Source: Evernia prunastri (Eukaryota > Ascomycota > Lecanoromycetes > Lecanorales > Parmeliaceae). Taken from it: DNA of 64,000 nt. Positions 10,575-21,711 of this stretch are shown piece by piece. Where the stretch lies: assembly GCA_003184365.1 (NCBI GenBank), contig NKYR01000018.1:186001-250000 (forward strand), written 5' to 3'. The translations under genes and the position numbers were made by a program. The notes beneath the pieces are model-generated. The model worked only from the letters and a program-made list of their open reading frames with translations. It was not told the DNA's origin and searched no databases. Each line of letters opens with the position of its first letter. The stretch's first letter is position 1.

Positions 10575-13077
10575 TCATACACGAGATAAATCAGAAAAAC
10601 CCCTCTGGTGGCCTCGGCGATCCGCTATTCGGTGCGCGTTCAGTAGGGGTGTGATCCCTGGCGTACTAGCGCTTGATGTACTCCCTAGACGTCTGCTTCC
10701 TTCTCTGCCCCCCTGGGTCGGCGATGACAGCTCCCTGGATGTATGACCCCTGGGTGCTAGATTACCGCTGTGGCCCCGACGCCATCTATCGGGGTCACTT
10801 TCATCGCTAGGCGACAAATTGGTAGGCGTCGCCCTCCTTGATGCACCGCCAGCGACTTCTCCACCGCTCCCCTGCCGCTCCCTGCTCTGGCTCTGCGGCG
10901 ACACCCGATTTGGAGTGAGACTGCCGGGCGAGGGTCTTGATCTGCGGGGACTCCGAATATATCCCTCGCTTTCTTCATCCGGGGAAGAGATGTCGCTTCC
11001 AGATCGGGGTAATCGCGGAACATCCATTTGCCGCCTGTTCCACGAAGCTGCGCCAGGTCGCCTTTCGGGCGAATGTGGTGAGCTGATCGGAGAGGGTCGA
11101 TCACTGCCGCTGACCGGGGATGGCAATTCATAGAGGCCGTGATCACCGGCGTACATTTCGACTGGGGCGAAGGTGGGCACTGGCATCTCTGCTCTGAGGG
11201 TCCCTTTACTTCCTTCCATCTCCCAACCATCTCTAGTTCCCTCAGCTTCGGCTCTTGATACGCCCTCACTTCCCGGGGCTTCAGCTCGCAACACAGCGCC
11301 GCTTCCTGGGGCTTCGACTCGCATAACGCCCGCATCGCCTTCCATCTCGGATTTGAGCTTCGCAGCCATTACCAAGTCCGGATTGCTGCCCTCCATTTCC
11401 GATCCTTTCCTCATGTCCATGCCTAAATTGGGGTTACTGCCCTCCATTTCCTCTCCGAATTTATGACCGTACGGTGGCTCTCCGAAGGGAGCTTTGCCGG
11501 CTGGCGTGCCATCCATTTCTGCTTTGTGGAAGGGAGTCATTTCATCTCCTTCGTTTTCCTCCTTCTCTAGCTTCCTTCTTTTACTTCGGTGCTTGATGAC
11601 ATAGAAGACTGCAATGCCGGCGACAATGATCAAGGCGCCAACCGCGACGATTATGCCTACTATTGCGCCGGTGGAGATTTTGTGAGAGGGCGTGGTGATC
11701 TTCGTTATCTTCGACGTTGTAGCATTGGAGGCTGCGGCAATGGGTATAATCCGTGAGGAGGCGTTTGGTAGCCAGCTGTTCTGGGAGACGGAAAAGTTGT
11801 TGTGTTCATAGTTAACGATAAGGTATCTATCAATGTGAGTACTTTTCCAGTGACCCAAGTGTTTTCTGACTCACGCTTCTTGAAGAAATGCTCGTCCAAG
11901 TGTATATTGGGTGCTATTGGCTGCTTGACGTAGAGGAAAGTAGTATTGAGTGGTATCGACAAATGGAGCACTAATATTGAGGTCAAAGCTCGCATATGGG
12001 AATGTAATGTTCACAGTAGAACCACCATTGACGTCGTTTCCGAGTATAAAGGAGATGCTGGCATTCTGCTTTAGTAATTGGCTATGAAGGGTATCGTTCA
12101 CGAGGTATCGTTCGACGGTGCTATTCCATTCAATGCCAAATGAATCTTCGAAGGCCTGGCAGGCATCTATAGGCAACCAAATATGTGGTACCGTGGAATC
12201 GATGAATGTCAAAAGGCCTGTCGAGAGTAGTTCGCCGTTTGTTGTTGTCGCGTCACTGAAACTGATTGACTGCAGTCCTACAACTAGATCTCGTGATATA
12301 TCGCTTGCCATTATGAAAGGAACATCGTTGGGCGTGAACTTTGAAGCGTCATATCCTCCCAAGGTAAGGGTTCCATTGGCCTTGTTCGGACCTGGCCAAT
12401 GTTAGATACAGAAGTCACTGAATGCAACCGGGCTATCCATACGGTATTGCGCTCCAGCGGAATAGGCAAAAGACAGACTGGGTATTTTGCTCTTTGCCTT
12501 CAAACTAGACAAAAAGCTCGGATGCGGGTCGTCGAACGCAGTGAAATTGGTAGGGTGGTCGGTGACACCAAGTATTCCCACGTCATAATCTTTAGTGGCC
12601 AGCGCAGCAATGACCTGGCCGTTCAAATCGTCGCTCGTATCTCCTGCTGCCCCTGAGCCTAGAGTGTCAAAGCCAAAGTCGCCGCTGTCGTACTCATCAC
12701 CGTAGTCTTGTATGTTCTGCTCCAAACCTAGGCCGTAAATGCCCACGTCTTGCCATGTAGTCGAAGCGTTTATGTTGACAAGCCCGCCCCGAGTCTGCGG
12801 ACAGGTCGATGGATCTGTAGCGATACATCCTCCTTGTGTCTTGTTCGCTGAAATGACCCAGGCTTGTCCTACGGCTGTGGAAACAAGGACTCTGGCAGTC
12901 TGGGCTGGAGTGCCGACGTGGATATTGAAGGTGGCCCAAGGACCGTCATTGCCATCCCTAGGAATTCGGTGAATATCTCAGTAGGTGGTTAAAAGTGTAG
13001 GTGGCTATGACCACTCACCATTTCCCGCTTGGAGGAACGACGATCGGGGCGGCTGTGATGTTTGTGGTGTTGGACAT
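10575..13077 (-). CDS. Membrane-anchored aspartyl-protease-like protein, catalytic motif degenerate
   Basis: Four exons on the minus strand: 13019..13077, 12443..12957, 11875..12391 and 10575..11826, giving 780 aa. Residues 20-360 follow the pepsin (A1) fold pattern: a WATFNIHVGTPAQ start, LTLGGYD in the middle and several N-glycosylation sites. The first active-site motif (normally DTG) reads STA at 46-48, and the second reads IDST (255-258) instead of DTG/DSG, so proteolysis is unlikely. One membrane helix lies at about 417-440 (IVGIIVAVGALIIVAGIAV) and is followed by basic residues (KHRSKRRK). The remaining 340 residues are a cytoplasmic tail with EMEGSNP and RAEAPGS repeats, then a Ser/Pro/Arg-rich end. 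No signal peptide precedes the domain in this model; an extra upstream exon is possible. Introns are 61, 51 and 48 bp. Confidence 0.87.
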
Positions 13078-13765
13078 TACGTCCCTCGTAAAGATTCTGT
13101 CGTATCGGAGATTAGGAGACTAAAGTACGAGATCTAGGTAAGTATAGCGATCAATATACATGGTTGTGGACATCGACGACAGCAAGAGCTGCGCAAGGCA
13201 ACGTGCGCATTTTGGATTAAAACCTTACGATGCATCTCTGAGGATATAATATTAATTAATATATATTATTTAGGGCTTTGGACCCCCTAAACCAGATGAT
13301 AGATCAACGGTGCGGCTGAACTCCCCAGGCTGAAGCTTGAAAGATTTTAGGTACCTTAGGTTACCTTATGTACACGCCCCCATCGCGGGCTCACAGCCCT
13401 GGCACTTTGAAACATTGGCCGCTTGGCGTTCCTGAATACCCTGGTCAGTCAGCAATAATTCAAAGCGCTTATCGATAAATCTTTCTCCACCTCAGATTGA
13501 GGGAAGAGGGTGCCTCTCATTAGGCACATTTGCACAGCAGATGTTGTCACCCAGCACAGCTATCGTTTGAGCGTTCTCAAAGGATCCAAGATGGAAACCC
13601 TTCTGTGAGGGGTTGGGAGATTTCAATTGTATCTGATGGGAGTCGGTATGGATATGAAGAAGCCGCCATACGCCCGCTAACGCATTGCAGGCAATGTTCG
13701 TAAACCATGATCCCCCACTGCCGCTTGACGCGTGCTCCCTTGCTGCCTATGCGTGGCTCTTCTTA
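13078..13765. other. Intergenic upstream of protease-like gene
   Basis: Contains a short AT-only stretch (13245-13272) and several GGTACCTTAGGT-like words at about 13345-13375. No gene seen. Confidence 0.5.
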
Positions 13766-14358
13766 TCACTTCTTCGCATATTGCTTGGTCCACGCCTTTG
13801 CATTCTTGACAAACTCTTTTTTGTTCTCCTTGTACTCTCTCGCAATACCTCCCTCCACAGCATCATCAGGTTGAGGCTCCAAGAGCAGACCTTGAGCGAA
13901 GCTAAGCACGGCATCAATCTTAGACGAAGGCTTCCACTCGTCCGCACGTAGCATCCCTAGACACATGCTACCTTTGTCATCGTTGGTAACATTTGGATGA
14001 TAGATCTTTGTCTTGAAGCTCAGGGTAGGAGGCTTGAAAGGGTACTCGGTGGGAAGGCTGAGATGTAGGTTGAAGACTCCACCCTGTGCATTTTCAGCGA
14101 ACCTTTCTTTGGTTGATTGGCCGTGATTCCAAAATCGGGAAAGGACGCGAAATACCTCGTAAGGCGAGCCTTTGGGACCGTCAATGAGTATCTGCCATTG
14201 GTGTATGTCTGCCTCCGAGGGTAGGCTGATCCTCATACCATCCAGTGGCTTTCTCTGTATATCGGCATATTCCTGAGGTAAAGCGTTAGCTTACTCAAGT
14301 GTATCCGAATACGTTCATGTAGACGGACTTTTGTGATTCGCTTCTGTGCTGTCGCCAT
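13766..14358 (-). CDS. Ubiquitin-conjugating enzyme E2 (UBE2D/UBE2L-like class I)
   Basis: Three exons on the minus strand, 14329..14358, 14156..14272 and 13766..14083, give a 154-aa UBC-core protein with no extensions. The HPN motif is at 78-80 and the catalytic cysteine is C90 in SMCLG. The second intron (14084..14155, 72 bp) has no stop and is a multiple of three, so an unspliced reading adds 24 residues between GSPYE and GGVFNL. The E2 family always joins these two segments directly, which is why I call it an intron. The first intron is 56 bp with a GCTAAC branch site. E2 enzymes carry activated ubiquitin to E3 ligases; the exact paralogue is not clear. Confidence 0.92.
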
Positions 14359-15136
14359 GGCTTCTGTTCGACCGTAGAATAATCACTTGAGGAGGACACT
14401 GTTAATGTCGAGTGACTTGTGTGTTTCAGGTCGGAAGTAACAGAGAGGATGTCGAGATTGTGGTCCGCAGATATATGTTCACATCAAACATATTCATTAT
14501 AATTAAGAATAATGTTATCGAAAGCCTTTCTCCGGGTTTCAAGCTCTAACTCAAAGCATGAAACGTTTTAACCCCACCGCTAGCGCTTATCAATAAGCGC
14601 GGATAAACATCTTGCATAAGGTAAGTAATGGAAAGTATTTGTACCTTAGTGCATAACTTTCAGTAAGTGAAAATAACCCGTCTAGAAATCCTACTGGCTG
14701 ATCTGAAATTTTGGACAATATGCTTGCCTCAAGCAGAGGAGGGAAGCCACTTAGTGGCACGGAAAAGACAATGTTGATGCAGACCATGAGGCCATTAAGA
14801 ACTAAAGGATAAAGGGGATTTCCTGATGTATCTGTCCATCTATCAAAGTAGTTCATTTCATCATTCAACAACTGTGGAAAGTAGTAAAACCTGGCAGAGA
14901 AAGCTCTAGACTTAGTACCATAGACACTCTCTGTGGCTACCTGGTTTGACCGAAATCATTCATCAGTACTAGTTAATCTGCTAAAGCAAGAAGTTCGTCT
15001 TCAGATACTCATCTCAACGCACAACGCCCGAATTTCCTATATCTGCAGTTGCGTTTGGAACCCTTTATCCCTTTTCCTACCCTGGCGGCACCTTCTCAAG
15101 CCCATCCGTTCGGCCTTCTCGAACACGGTCTAGGAT
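14359..15136. other. Intergenic
   Basis: No supported gene. A 93-codon frame on the minus strand (14590-14871) has no motif and sits in AT-rich DNA. Confidence 0.45.
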
Positions 15137-15496
15137 CTACGTTAAGTATCTGGTCCTAGAGAAATTAGAATCTGAGAAATCCAGCAAGTCCAGAAAATCT
15201 ACGTAACCGCGGGGCTGGTACTTCTTTTCATGCAGCTGATGCAATAGATTTCTTATCCCGCTCGCGGAACGAGACCGTGACTGTTCTCGAACCCTCAATT
15301 CGCATTCTTCCTCGGCATTCGAAGCGGGCAATACTAAAACGGGTGTCAATTCGCCTTGAAATTCTTGAAGTCCAATCAATCGGCAGATGTTGGCTCCATC
15401 CGGAAGACTCATTATGACCTCGACTGGACGACTAGCAGAGTACGCTGACACGTTCTTCAGATGCCAGAAAGGTTGGCCACATACTCTAGCAGGCAT
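15137..15496 (-). CDS. Possible hypothetical protein or terminal exon
   Basis: A 119-codon minus-strand frame with protein-like composition: hydrophobic and aromatic residues in its first half (CGQPFWHLKN, VEVIMSLPDGAN), then an acidic/arginine segment and a tail rich in Leu, Asp and Phe. The open frame continues about 23 codons upstream of its first ATG, to a stop near 15565, so the annotated Met need not be the true start. A spliced upstream exon between 15560 and 15660 is possible but I could not fix it. I do not recognise the family. Confidence 0.33.
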   Translation of the reverse strand: MPARVCGQPFWHLKNVSAYSASRPVEVIMSLPDGANICRLIGLQEFQGELTPVLVLPASNAEEECELRVREQSRSRSASGIRNLLHQLHEKKYQPRGYVDFLDLLDFSDSNFSRTRYLT

Positions 15497-16095
15497 CTCA
15501 ACCTTGAGTTCCAGCTTGAGCCAGCGCCAGAGGTCAAGCGGCCCAACAGAGGTGTTTCAACTCCAACTGTCGCCTTTGCTCTGCGCGAGCTCTTCGGCCT
15601 TGAAATCATCATCTTCGTGTCAGGAACAAATCGTTTGCTAGATTCTCATGCTCTCGCCTCTCATCTCAACAAATAAATTCAACAACGTCAATTGAACTTG
15701 CCGGTCAACTTCCTGGCAAAATGGCCTCCTGAGCTGAGAGTCATGGAATATCGCTGCTTGTCACTTCCGCAGCATCATGCCATTAGGCCACTGGCTGGTA
15801 GTTGAGATATAGGCAGGGTGGGACAATCGGAGACCAAGCGGTCTAGCAATAGGTTTGTAGGAGTATGTGGTATGGTATATCATAACAGGAGCGTGGATGG
15901 CATGCGGTCCAAGGCGGATCAAAACAGGAATGTCTTTGGTGCTCAAGCTGCCTAACGTAACCGCTGTTGGAGGTTCACGTAAGCACGTGAAGAAGAAAGG
16001 GTATAACAAGCAAAAAACACTGTACGAGTCTTGGGATAGAATGACCTGAGGATCGCCGTGGGAATGAATTTCAATCCCATGCGAACTTCAAGAAA
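15497..16095. other. Intergenic
   Basis: Apart from a possible upstream exon of the frame to the left, nothing is recognised. Confidence 0.4.
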
Positions 16096-16662
16096 TTACT
16101 CTCTCTGCAAAACGACCATGACCCCCATTAGTCCCAGCAATACTGTCTTCAGCCAAGGATGCTCCGACAATAAAATCGTCACGTATCCCACAAAAGGTAC
16201 ATAACCGATCACGCTTCCAATGATGTCCTCAGACCTTGTCAAATAATCCTGGCCCCTTGCATAAAGCTCCGTATCATCTGCCAAGTTGTTATCCCCTTTC
16301 GTGAGTAATTGCAATGGTTCATCCCTGTGTACGATCAGCCGTCTCTTCAAGTCTGCTGGAGCCACTTCAACTCACCCTCCCCCATACCTCCTCACCACTC
16401 TGTGCACAATCGGTATATCCTTTCCTTTCACATTGTAGACCACGATTTCCCCAATCTGCGTATCCTGCCCTCGGTTCCATAGAAACAACAGGTCTCCTCT
16501 TTGAAATGCGGGCTCCATGCTACCAGAAAGAACGACGACGATGGGAGACGGAGAGTCTGTGGCCACGGAGAGACCCTTCCACAGCATGAATGCCGTTGAA
16601 AGGACGAGAGCGAAGTTGAGGAGCTGGGTGAGGAGTTGACGGGGTTGGAGGCCGCCGAGCAT
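16096..16662 (-). CDS. SEC11: Signal peptidase complex catalytic subunit Sec11
   Basis: Two exons on the minus strand, 16376..16662 and 16096..16324, joined across a 51-bp intron, give 171 aa, the usual length of Sec11. A type-I membrane anchor (about 13-33) is followed by the catalytic serine in LSGSMEPAF (S48), the histidine in PIVHRVVRR (H87) and the aspartates in KGDNNLADDTELYARGQDYL (D107, D112/D113). This is the ER Ser-His-Asp signal peptidase that removes signal peptides from secretory proteins. The last 40 residues (VIGYVPFVGYVTILL.. to VVLQRE) are highly conserved in fungi. The splice was fixed by continuity of the family sequence. Confidence 0.97.
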
Positions 16663-17409
16663 TGCGGCGGTTGGAGAGGAGGATTGGAGGGACGCGATGA
16701 GAGACTCGGCTGTCTTGGCGATAGAGCTGGAGCTGGAGCTACAGGCCCGGTTCTATGAGGGAGCCATTGGTGTGGTGAAGATGCCTCTGCTGGCGTCTAA
16801 TGTTGACGAAGCTCCTCAAGCTTTGGAAACGTTGCAGGAGCGCAGCAAGGCTAGATTGCTTGGCGCCAAGCCAAAAAAAATTGGCTGGTAAAGTACTGCC
16901 AAAGCCGCCGCCGCTGGTGCCGCGGCCGTTGTTCTCCTGGTGCTCCTGAAATCGTCCTATTCATACTCGAATACAAGTACACGATCTACGTCTTGACTAC
17001 GAATTACATCGATCTCGGTTTTGATAGCACCTTAACATCTTTTGATAGCTCAATGAGAATGGCTTCGAGACAGAGCAACATGGAAGTAAGACGGAGATGC
17101 GATGAAGACGCAAGTAAGACGGAGGTGCGGTGAAAAGTAATCTCACCATCTGGACTGCTCCTTCCTGTAGGAACCAATCTACTTGCTAAATTAGAGTCAT
17201 CATCGCTTTCCTTTCTATCTATCAACGATCTCTTCTATTATGACCATGCTTCTCTTATGCCAACATCCTTGCGAGCACCTTTCCGCCTAGCAGCTTCTCC
17301 ATCCTTCTACCTCGTGCATCATTATGGTTTCCTAGCTTCTCTATATCGAATTCATAGCCACGACCTCGAAGACTGTCCCTCCAGGAGATTTCTAACCAGG
17401 TCGGAGACG
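16663..17409. other. Divergent promoter region between SEC11 and membrane-protein gene
   Basis: The two genes are transcribed away from this stretch. Short frames have no support; an in-frame ATG at 17257 could extend the right-hand gene by 51 codons. Confidence 0.5.
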
Positions 17410-18366
17410 ATGGCAGAGACTACTCCCCTTCTTCCTCGAAACACGCTTTCCCACGATGTTCCCATCTTTCTTTGCGTCTGCCACTCGCCGTGGCCTTTTC
17501 TTACTCAAAAGACACTTGTGGCAGTACGCACAATTATTTCGGCGTACCTATCGGTCGTCTTCGCTTTGGACATGTTTTATGTATTCACTTTTGCTCAAAG
17601 AGGGAAGCAGTTCGCGTTCGAAGCTAGCAGTATTAGTCTGACGATCCAGATTGTCTATTACTGGATGACAACGGTAGGTGTGTGTGTTTCTTCGTATTGC
17701 ATCAATCCGTTGACTTCTCTAACAGTCCTGGGCACTGCAACACCTTTTGGCACCTTACGGCAGATTGCCTCCAGAGGAACAGACAAAGGGAAAATTTCTA
17801 GCCCAGATACAGGCCGGTCTTTCGATACCAAAGTCGACTGATATCCAATCCAAGAGATCCTCTGTATTCTCGACCTTCTATACCGCATCTGTCACGTTCC
17901 CCTTTGTGATCAGCATCGCCTATTGGCTGCTGCTATTTCCTTCGGCACCTGTCCCTGAACATGGGTCAAAGCGTCAGGCCCTTTATTACTTCGTACTCAT
18001 CAACGTCACTGTCATCAACTCTGTAACCGCTCTCGTGGAAATAATGGTCCTGAGTAGCGTGCGAAAGCAGAAGGTATTAAGCCTGTCATGCCAACGAAGC
18101 AGTTCTCTAAAAGTCACTAGGATATCGCCACAGTAATCGCCGTTCTCATAGCTACCTACCTCTTGTACGCGATGTGGACGGTCTTTGGCCGTTTCATCAC
18201 TGGGGAGTATGTGTCCAAATACTTTGACCCTGACTATGCCGGCTGGAAAGGCGTTGCGACCACTGATATCGTCATCTTGTCACTGACGGTCACGGTGTAT
18301 TTTGCCCAAAGAGGGCTGCACAGGTTGCGGGAGATACTTGTCTGGAAAGTGGAGTGCGGCCAATAA
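17410..18366 (+). CDS. Multi-pass integral membrane protein
   Basis: Three exons, 17410..17673, 17726..18073 and 18121..18366, give 285 aa. The start MAETTPLLPR was chosen for its good context; an in-frame ATG at 17257 would add 51 residues. About five or six hydrophobic segments are visible, e.g. VRTIISAYLSVVFALDMFYV, FPFVISIAYWLLLF, a helix around residues 175-200, TVIAVLIATYLLYAMWTVF and TDIVILSLTVTVYF. The pattern YLLYAMWTVFGRFITGEYV recalls the YxxW...TGxWVYP region of FAR-17a/AIG1-like proteins (intramembrane threonine hydrolases), but this is weak. I do not name a function. Introns are 52 and 47 bp. Confidence 0.82.
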
Positions 18367-19457
18367 GCACGTTGAGCGAGGCGGGCCAACCTCTTGGTCG
18401 AATGTCCCTGGTCTTGGTCTTTTCCCCCGGCCGTAGCATTGATTTTGGAAACCTGACCTGGGCTGGAAACCCCTTCCAACCTTGCCTTTGCATTTTGATC
18501 CCTCGCTTTCGTGGGCTACTATGATTCTTCAAAGCATTTAGGTCCCGCGGGAACAAAATTCTTGATCAAGTCTTGGCTAACGGGAGTGAAGACGGCTGAC
18601 TCTTGACCCTCATCTAGTGAACTAGACCTTGACTCCTTATCCAAGCTTCATCTCTTCTTTCTGTTTTGTGACTTTACCGCTTTCTTCACTTCCTGTGAAG
18701 CAATCCATCTGTCACACGAACTTTAAAGCCACATTGTCGATACAGCAGCGAATTGTGACTAGGTTCTCAGTGTCCTGAGCAAACTCTTCTCCCTCATCTT
18801 ATCCAAGGCATCTCAATCGAAGACCCTTTTGAACTTCAGCAGTGAATCTACGAGACCACGGAACTCTTCATTCGTCCCTGCAGACGAAATCTTCATTCCA
18901 CTACCTAATCCAAATTTCTTCCTCCAACTCAAAGCATTCCCCTCCTAGGTTCATTTTCTTTCTTGTACGGTGACACACTGTGCCAGAAGACATCAGGGAA
19001 CAAATGCATGGTGACATACCTGCCAGGTACCTACCGCGATGCAAATCAATCAACCTCAAGGACAACATTAAGAACTGTCTTTCAAGATCACTAGCTTCAG
19101 ATTCTTTTCACTCGATACATACTTCCAAAGCTCACGAGTCCCTCAGGATCACAATCTCTGAGCTTTACCTTCTTCCTACACAAAGTCCAGTCCCCATCTT
19201 CTATTTATTTTCCCTGACACTTCAGTTCTCCTCGGCCTCCTCACTACAAGCACACAAACCCGCATTGTCGAACACATCTCAATCTCTACACCTCACCTAC
19301 ATCAGTGACAACTCGGAAGCCTTTGCGCCGTTATTCACTACCATCCCACAGGTCTTCCCTGACCTTACTTAAGATCTACCTTTGTCACAATCTTTCGACC
19401 CCTGTCAAGTCAAGAATCAGAATCTCTTCTTCACCAGGATCGATACTTCATCACTTC
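18367..19457. other. Intergenic, pyrimidine-rich leader
   Basis: Rich in CT and TC runs, as is common in long fungal 5' leaders. No gene recognised. Confidence 0.5.
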
Positions 19458-21388
19458 ATGGCTCACTTAAAACACACATCATCGTCTTGCAGAACCCCAT
19501 TTGGCAATGAGCCACGAGAAGGCGACTACTTGTCTATGAAGCAAGATGGAGAAGACTGGCCGGTCGTGATCTGCGACGAAGAGATTATTCAAACTTTCTT
19601 CACCCGATCGCCACGGCCGGGAAGTGCACGACAAGCAGACGGCAGTTGGGGAAAGGACTACAAGGCGGGCGGCTTTTCGATCAGCGGTAGGCGCTTCCCA
19701 GCTCTCTGCCTGGGGACACTAAAGCTGTAAGTCGTCCTTCTTTGGCTGTTCGGCTGCCTGACATTGGTGGACTGACTGTCCTCATTAGTGTTTGGGCTGC
19801 CTTGGAGGAGTTGGAACCAATTGACATTGACATGGGTCGAGCCATCAGGGAGTCGACAACAAGGGCTTTGCTTGCCCAAGCTTGGATGGAGTACATTGAA
19901 CAGTACAAAGCCGACAAGATCTTCGAGTGGAAAAACCTCGACCACTGGAAGGCCAGACTTCATGCCCAGCCTCTGGACAATAACACACCTGTGAGGACCC
20001 GGAAAGAGAGGTTGCCTACCGGGGACAGTCTCGAAGGCCGCAAGCGTAAGGGCATGCCCGAGTCTAAGTTTCCTCCCGGCTATCAGTACGAAGAATCAGA
20101 CGATGAAGAAACCGATTTTTTCCTTCCGAAAGACGCGACGGCTTGGCCTAAGATCAAGCAAGAATGCAATCCTTCAATGTCTTCAGAGGAAATGGATGCT
20201 TTGTACAGCGACCCAGAGCCGCCGTACCCGGCATCATCCCAGTCGAGCAAGCGAAGCAAGCTCGATGTCTCTGGTCATTTCTCGATGAGACCATCGACGC
20301 CCTCGAGAGCCGGTACTGGCAAGCTTGCGACTCCCATGCCCATCTATCCGCGTTATGGAACACCACTACAGTCGGCCAATAAGAAGCTTGATGTCAACGA
20401 GTAAGTCCATGGCAGTACGGACTCGGTATAGCTTTGAACACTGACAACTCTCTCTTCTAGTCTAGACATGGTTATAATATACGTCGATAATCCGCATAGG
20501 ATGTTTAAAGTGAAACGTAGTGGTTTGGATGCGAGCCCGCTTCTGTCAAAGCTCGTCATGTGTCATCCCCAAAATGGCTGGTATATCATGTCACCCATAC
20601 TGTCCGCTCTCGAGGCCGGCGACTTCCAGCCGATTGGCGAATACATCGATCGTGGCGAGTACCACCCGAACATTCTGGATGACAACACCGCCCACGTCCG
20701 TCTCGAAGGCGACCTCACCCCTGACAGGCTTCGCAATGAGGTGGTCCGCTGCGGCACGGTCTATCAGGTGGCTCAAATGCTCGAAATGCCGGGCCTTCAG
20801 GATCTCGCCTTCCGCAAACTCAAAGCCCTGACGCCTCACTACCAGGCTCCGGAGATGCTGACCGTGATCGAAGCGGTCTTCGATATCGGCGGTCCGGAGA
20901 TCCGTCAGTACCTGACGCAGCTTGTTGCGGACCACTTTTGGAAACTCGTCCTCGCCGACACGGAGAAGATGATGCAGGTTATGGGCGCGAATGAGGAGTT
21001 GGCGAAGGGTGTCCACGGGAAGTTGAGCGGCAGGGAAGCCGAGGGGGTGGAGGTTAAGGGGGAGAATGTGAAAGAGGAGGAGAAAGAGGAAGTAAAAACG
21101 GAGGGAGAACTTGGTGGAAAGCCCGAGAAGGGTGGAGCGGACGAGACGAACAACGTGGCAAAAGCTGACGGTGTCGGGAATGAGGGCAGTATGGTTGAGA
21201 AGGATGAAGAGGGAGCCGCGACCCAGACCGACAAAGAGACTGACCAGGATGGCGAGGCCGATGAAGACGTCAACCGAGCAGAGCTGGAGATGGTGAAAAT
21301 GGCACTTCGTCGGTCTGAGGAGGAGCGAACAGATGGAGATTGGACGCAGTTGGTCCAGAAGCAGTCGGACCTTTTTGAAGCTTTTTGA
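19458..21388 (+). CDS. BTB/POZ-like domain protein with acidic C-terminus
   Basis: Three exons, 19458..19726, 19789..20400 and 20461..21388, give 602 aa. The N-terminal 95 residues (REGDYLSMKQDGEDWPVVICDEE ... RRFPALCLGTLKLVW) look like a small domain, loosely PWWP-like in layout. A charged, Lys/Arg- and Asp/Glu-rich linker follows. From about residue 296 comes a BTB-like fold (MVIIYVDNPHRMFKVKRSGL, then a helical region to ADHFWKLV). The last 130 residues are mostly Glu, Lys and Gly and probably disordered. Introns are 62 and 60 bp. The 3' end faces that of the next gene. BTB domains mediate dimerisation and often recruit cullin-3 or chromatin factors; the actual partner is unknown. Confidence 0.85.
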
Positions 21389-21711
21389 AAGATTCAATCG
21401 GCCGGACGACGGTAGGTTCAGGTCTTACGTTTGGGAGCTGATAATCGGGATCGAGCCTTTGGAATGATGCCAGTTCCGCAAGCGAGCGTGTTGCATTGGA
21501 AACTGACGCATGGGCCTGCTTTGCTTCAGACTTTACATTTCGCCAGGAGGTTGGAAATTTGCTGCTAGCATTTCTTGATGAATAACACGGATAGCTTTTG
21601 GCTTGCATATTATCATTACATAGGACCAGGACACCTGAAATAGACGCTCATTTCCCCCAGTCATTATCTTTACATCCAGCACCCTGACATACCAAGAATA
21701 TCGTACGTGAT
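21389..21711. other. Short region between convergent 3' ends
   Basis: 323 bp between the BTB-like gene and the following minus-strand gene, presumably both 3' UTRs. Nothing else seen. Confidence 0.6.

Noticed and set aside
17257..17409. Upstream ATG as start of the membrane protein
   Set aside because: The extension lacks family-like features, and MAETTPLLPR at 17410 has a better start context. It remains possible.
20591..21397. 268-codon frame antisense to the BTB-like gene
   Set aside because: It lies wholly opposite a supported exon, is Leu/Phe/Ser-rich as expected for the reverse of a Glu/Lys-rich stretch, and has no motif.
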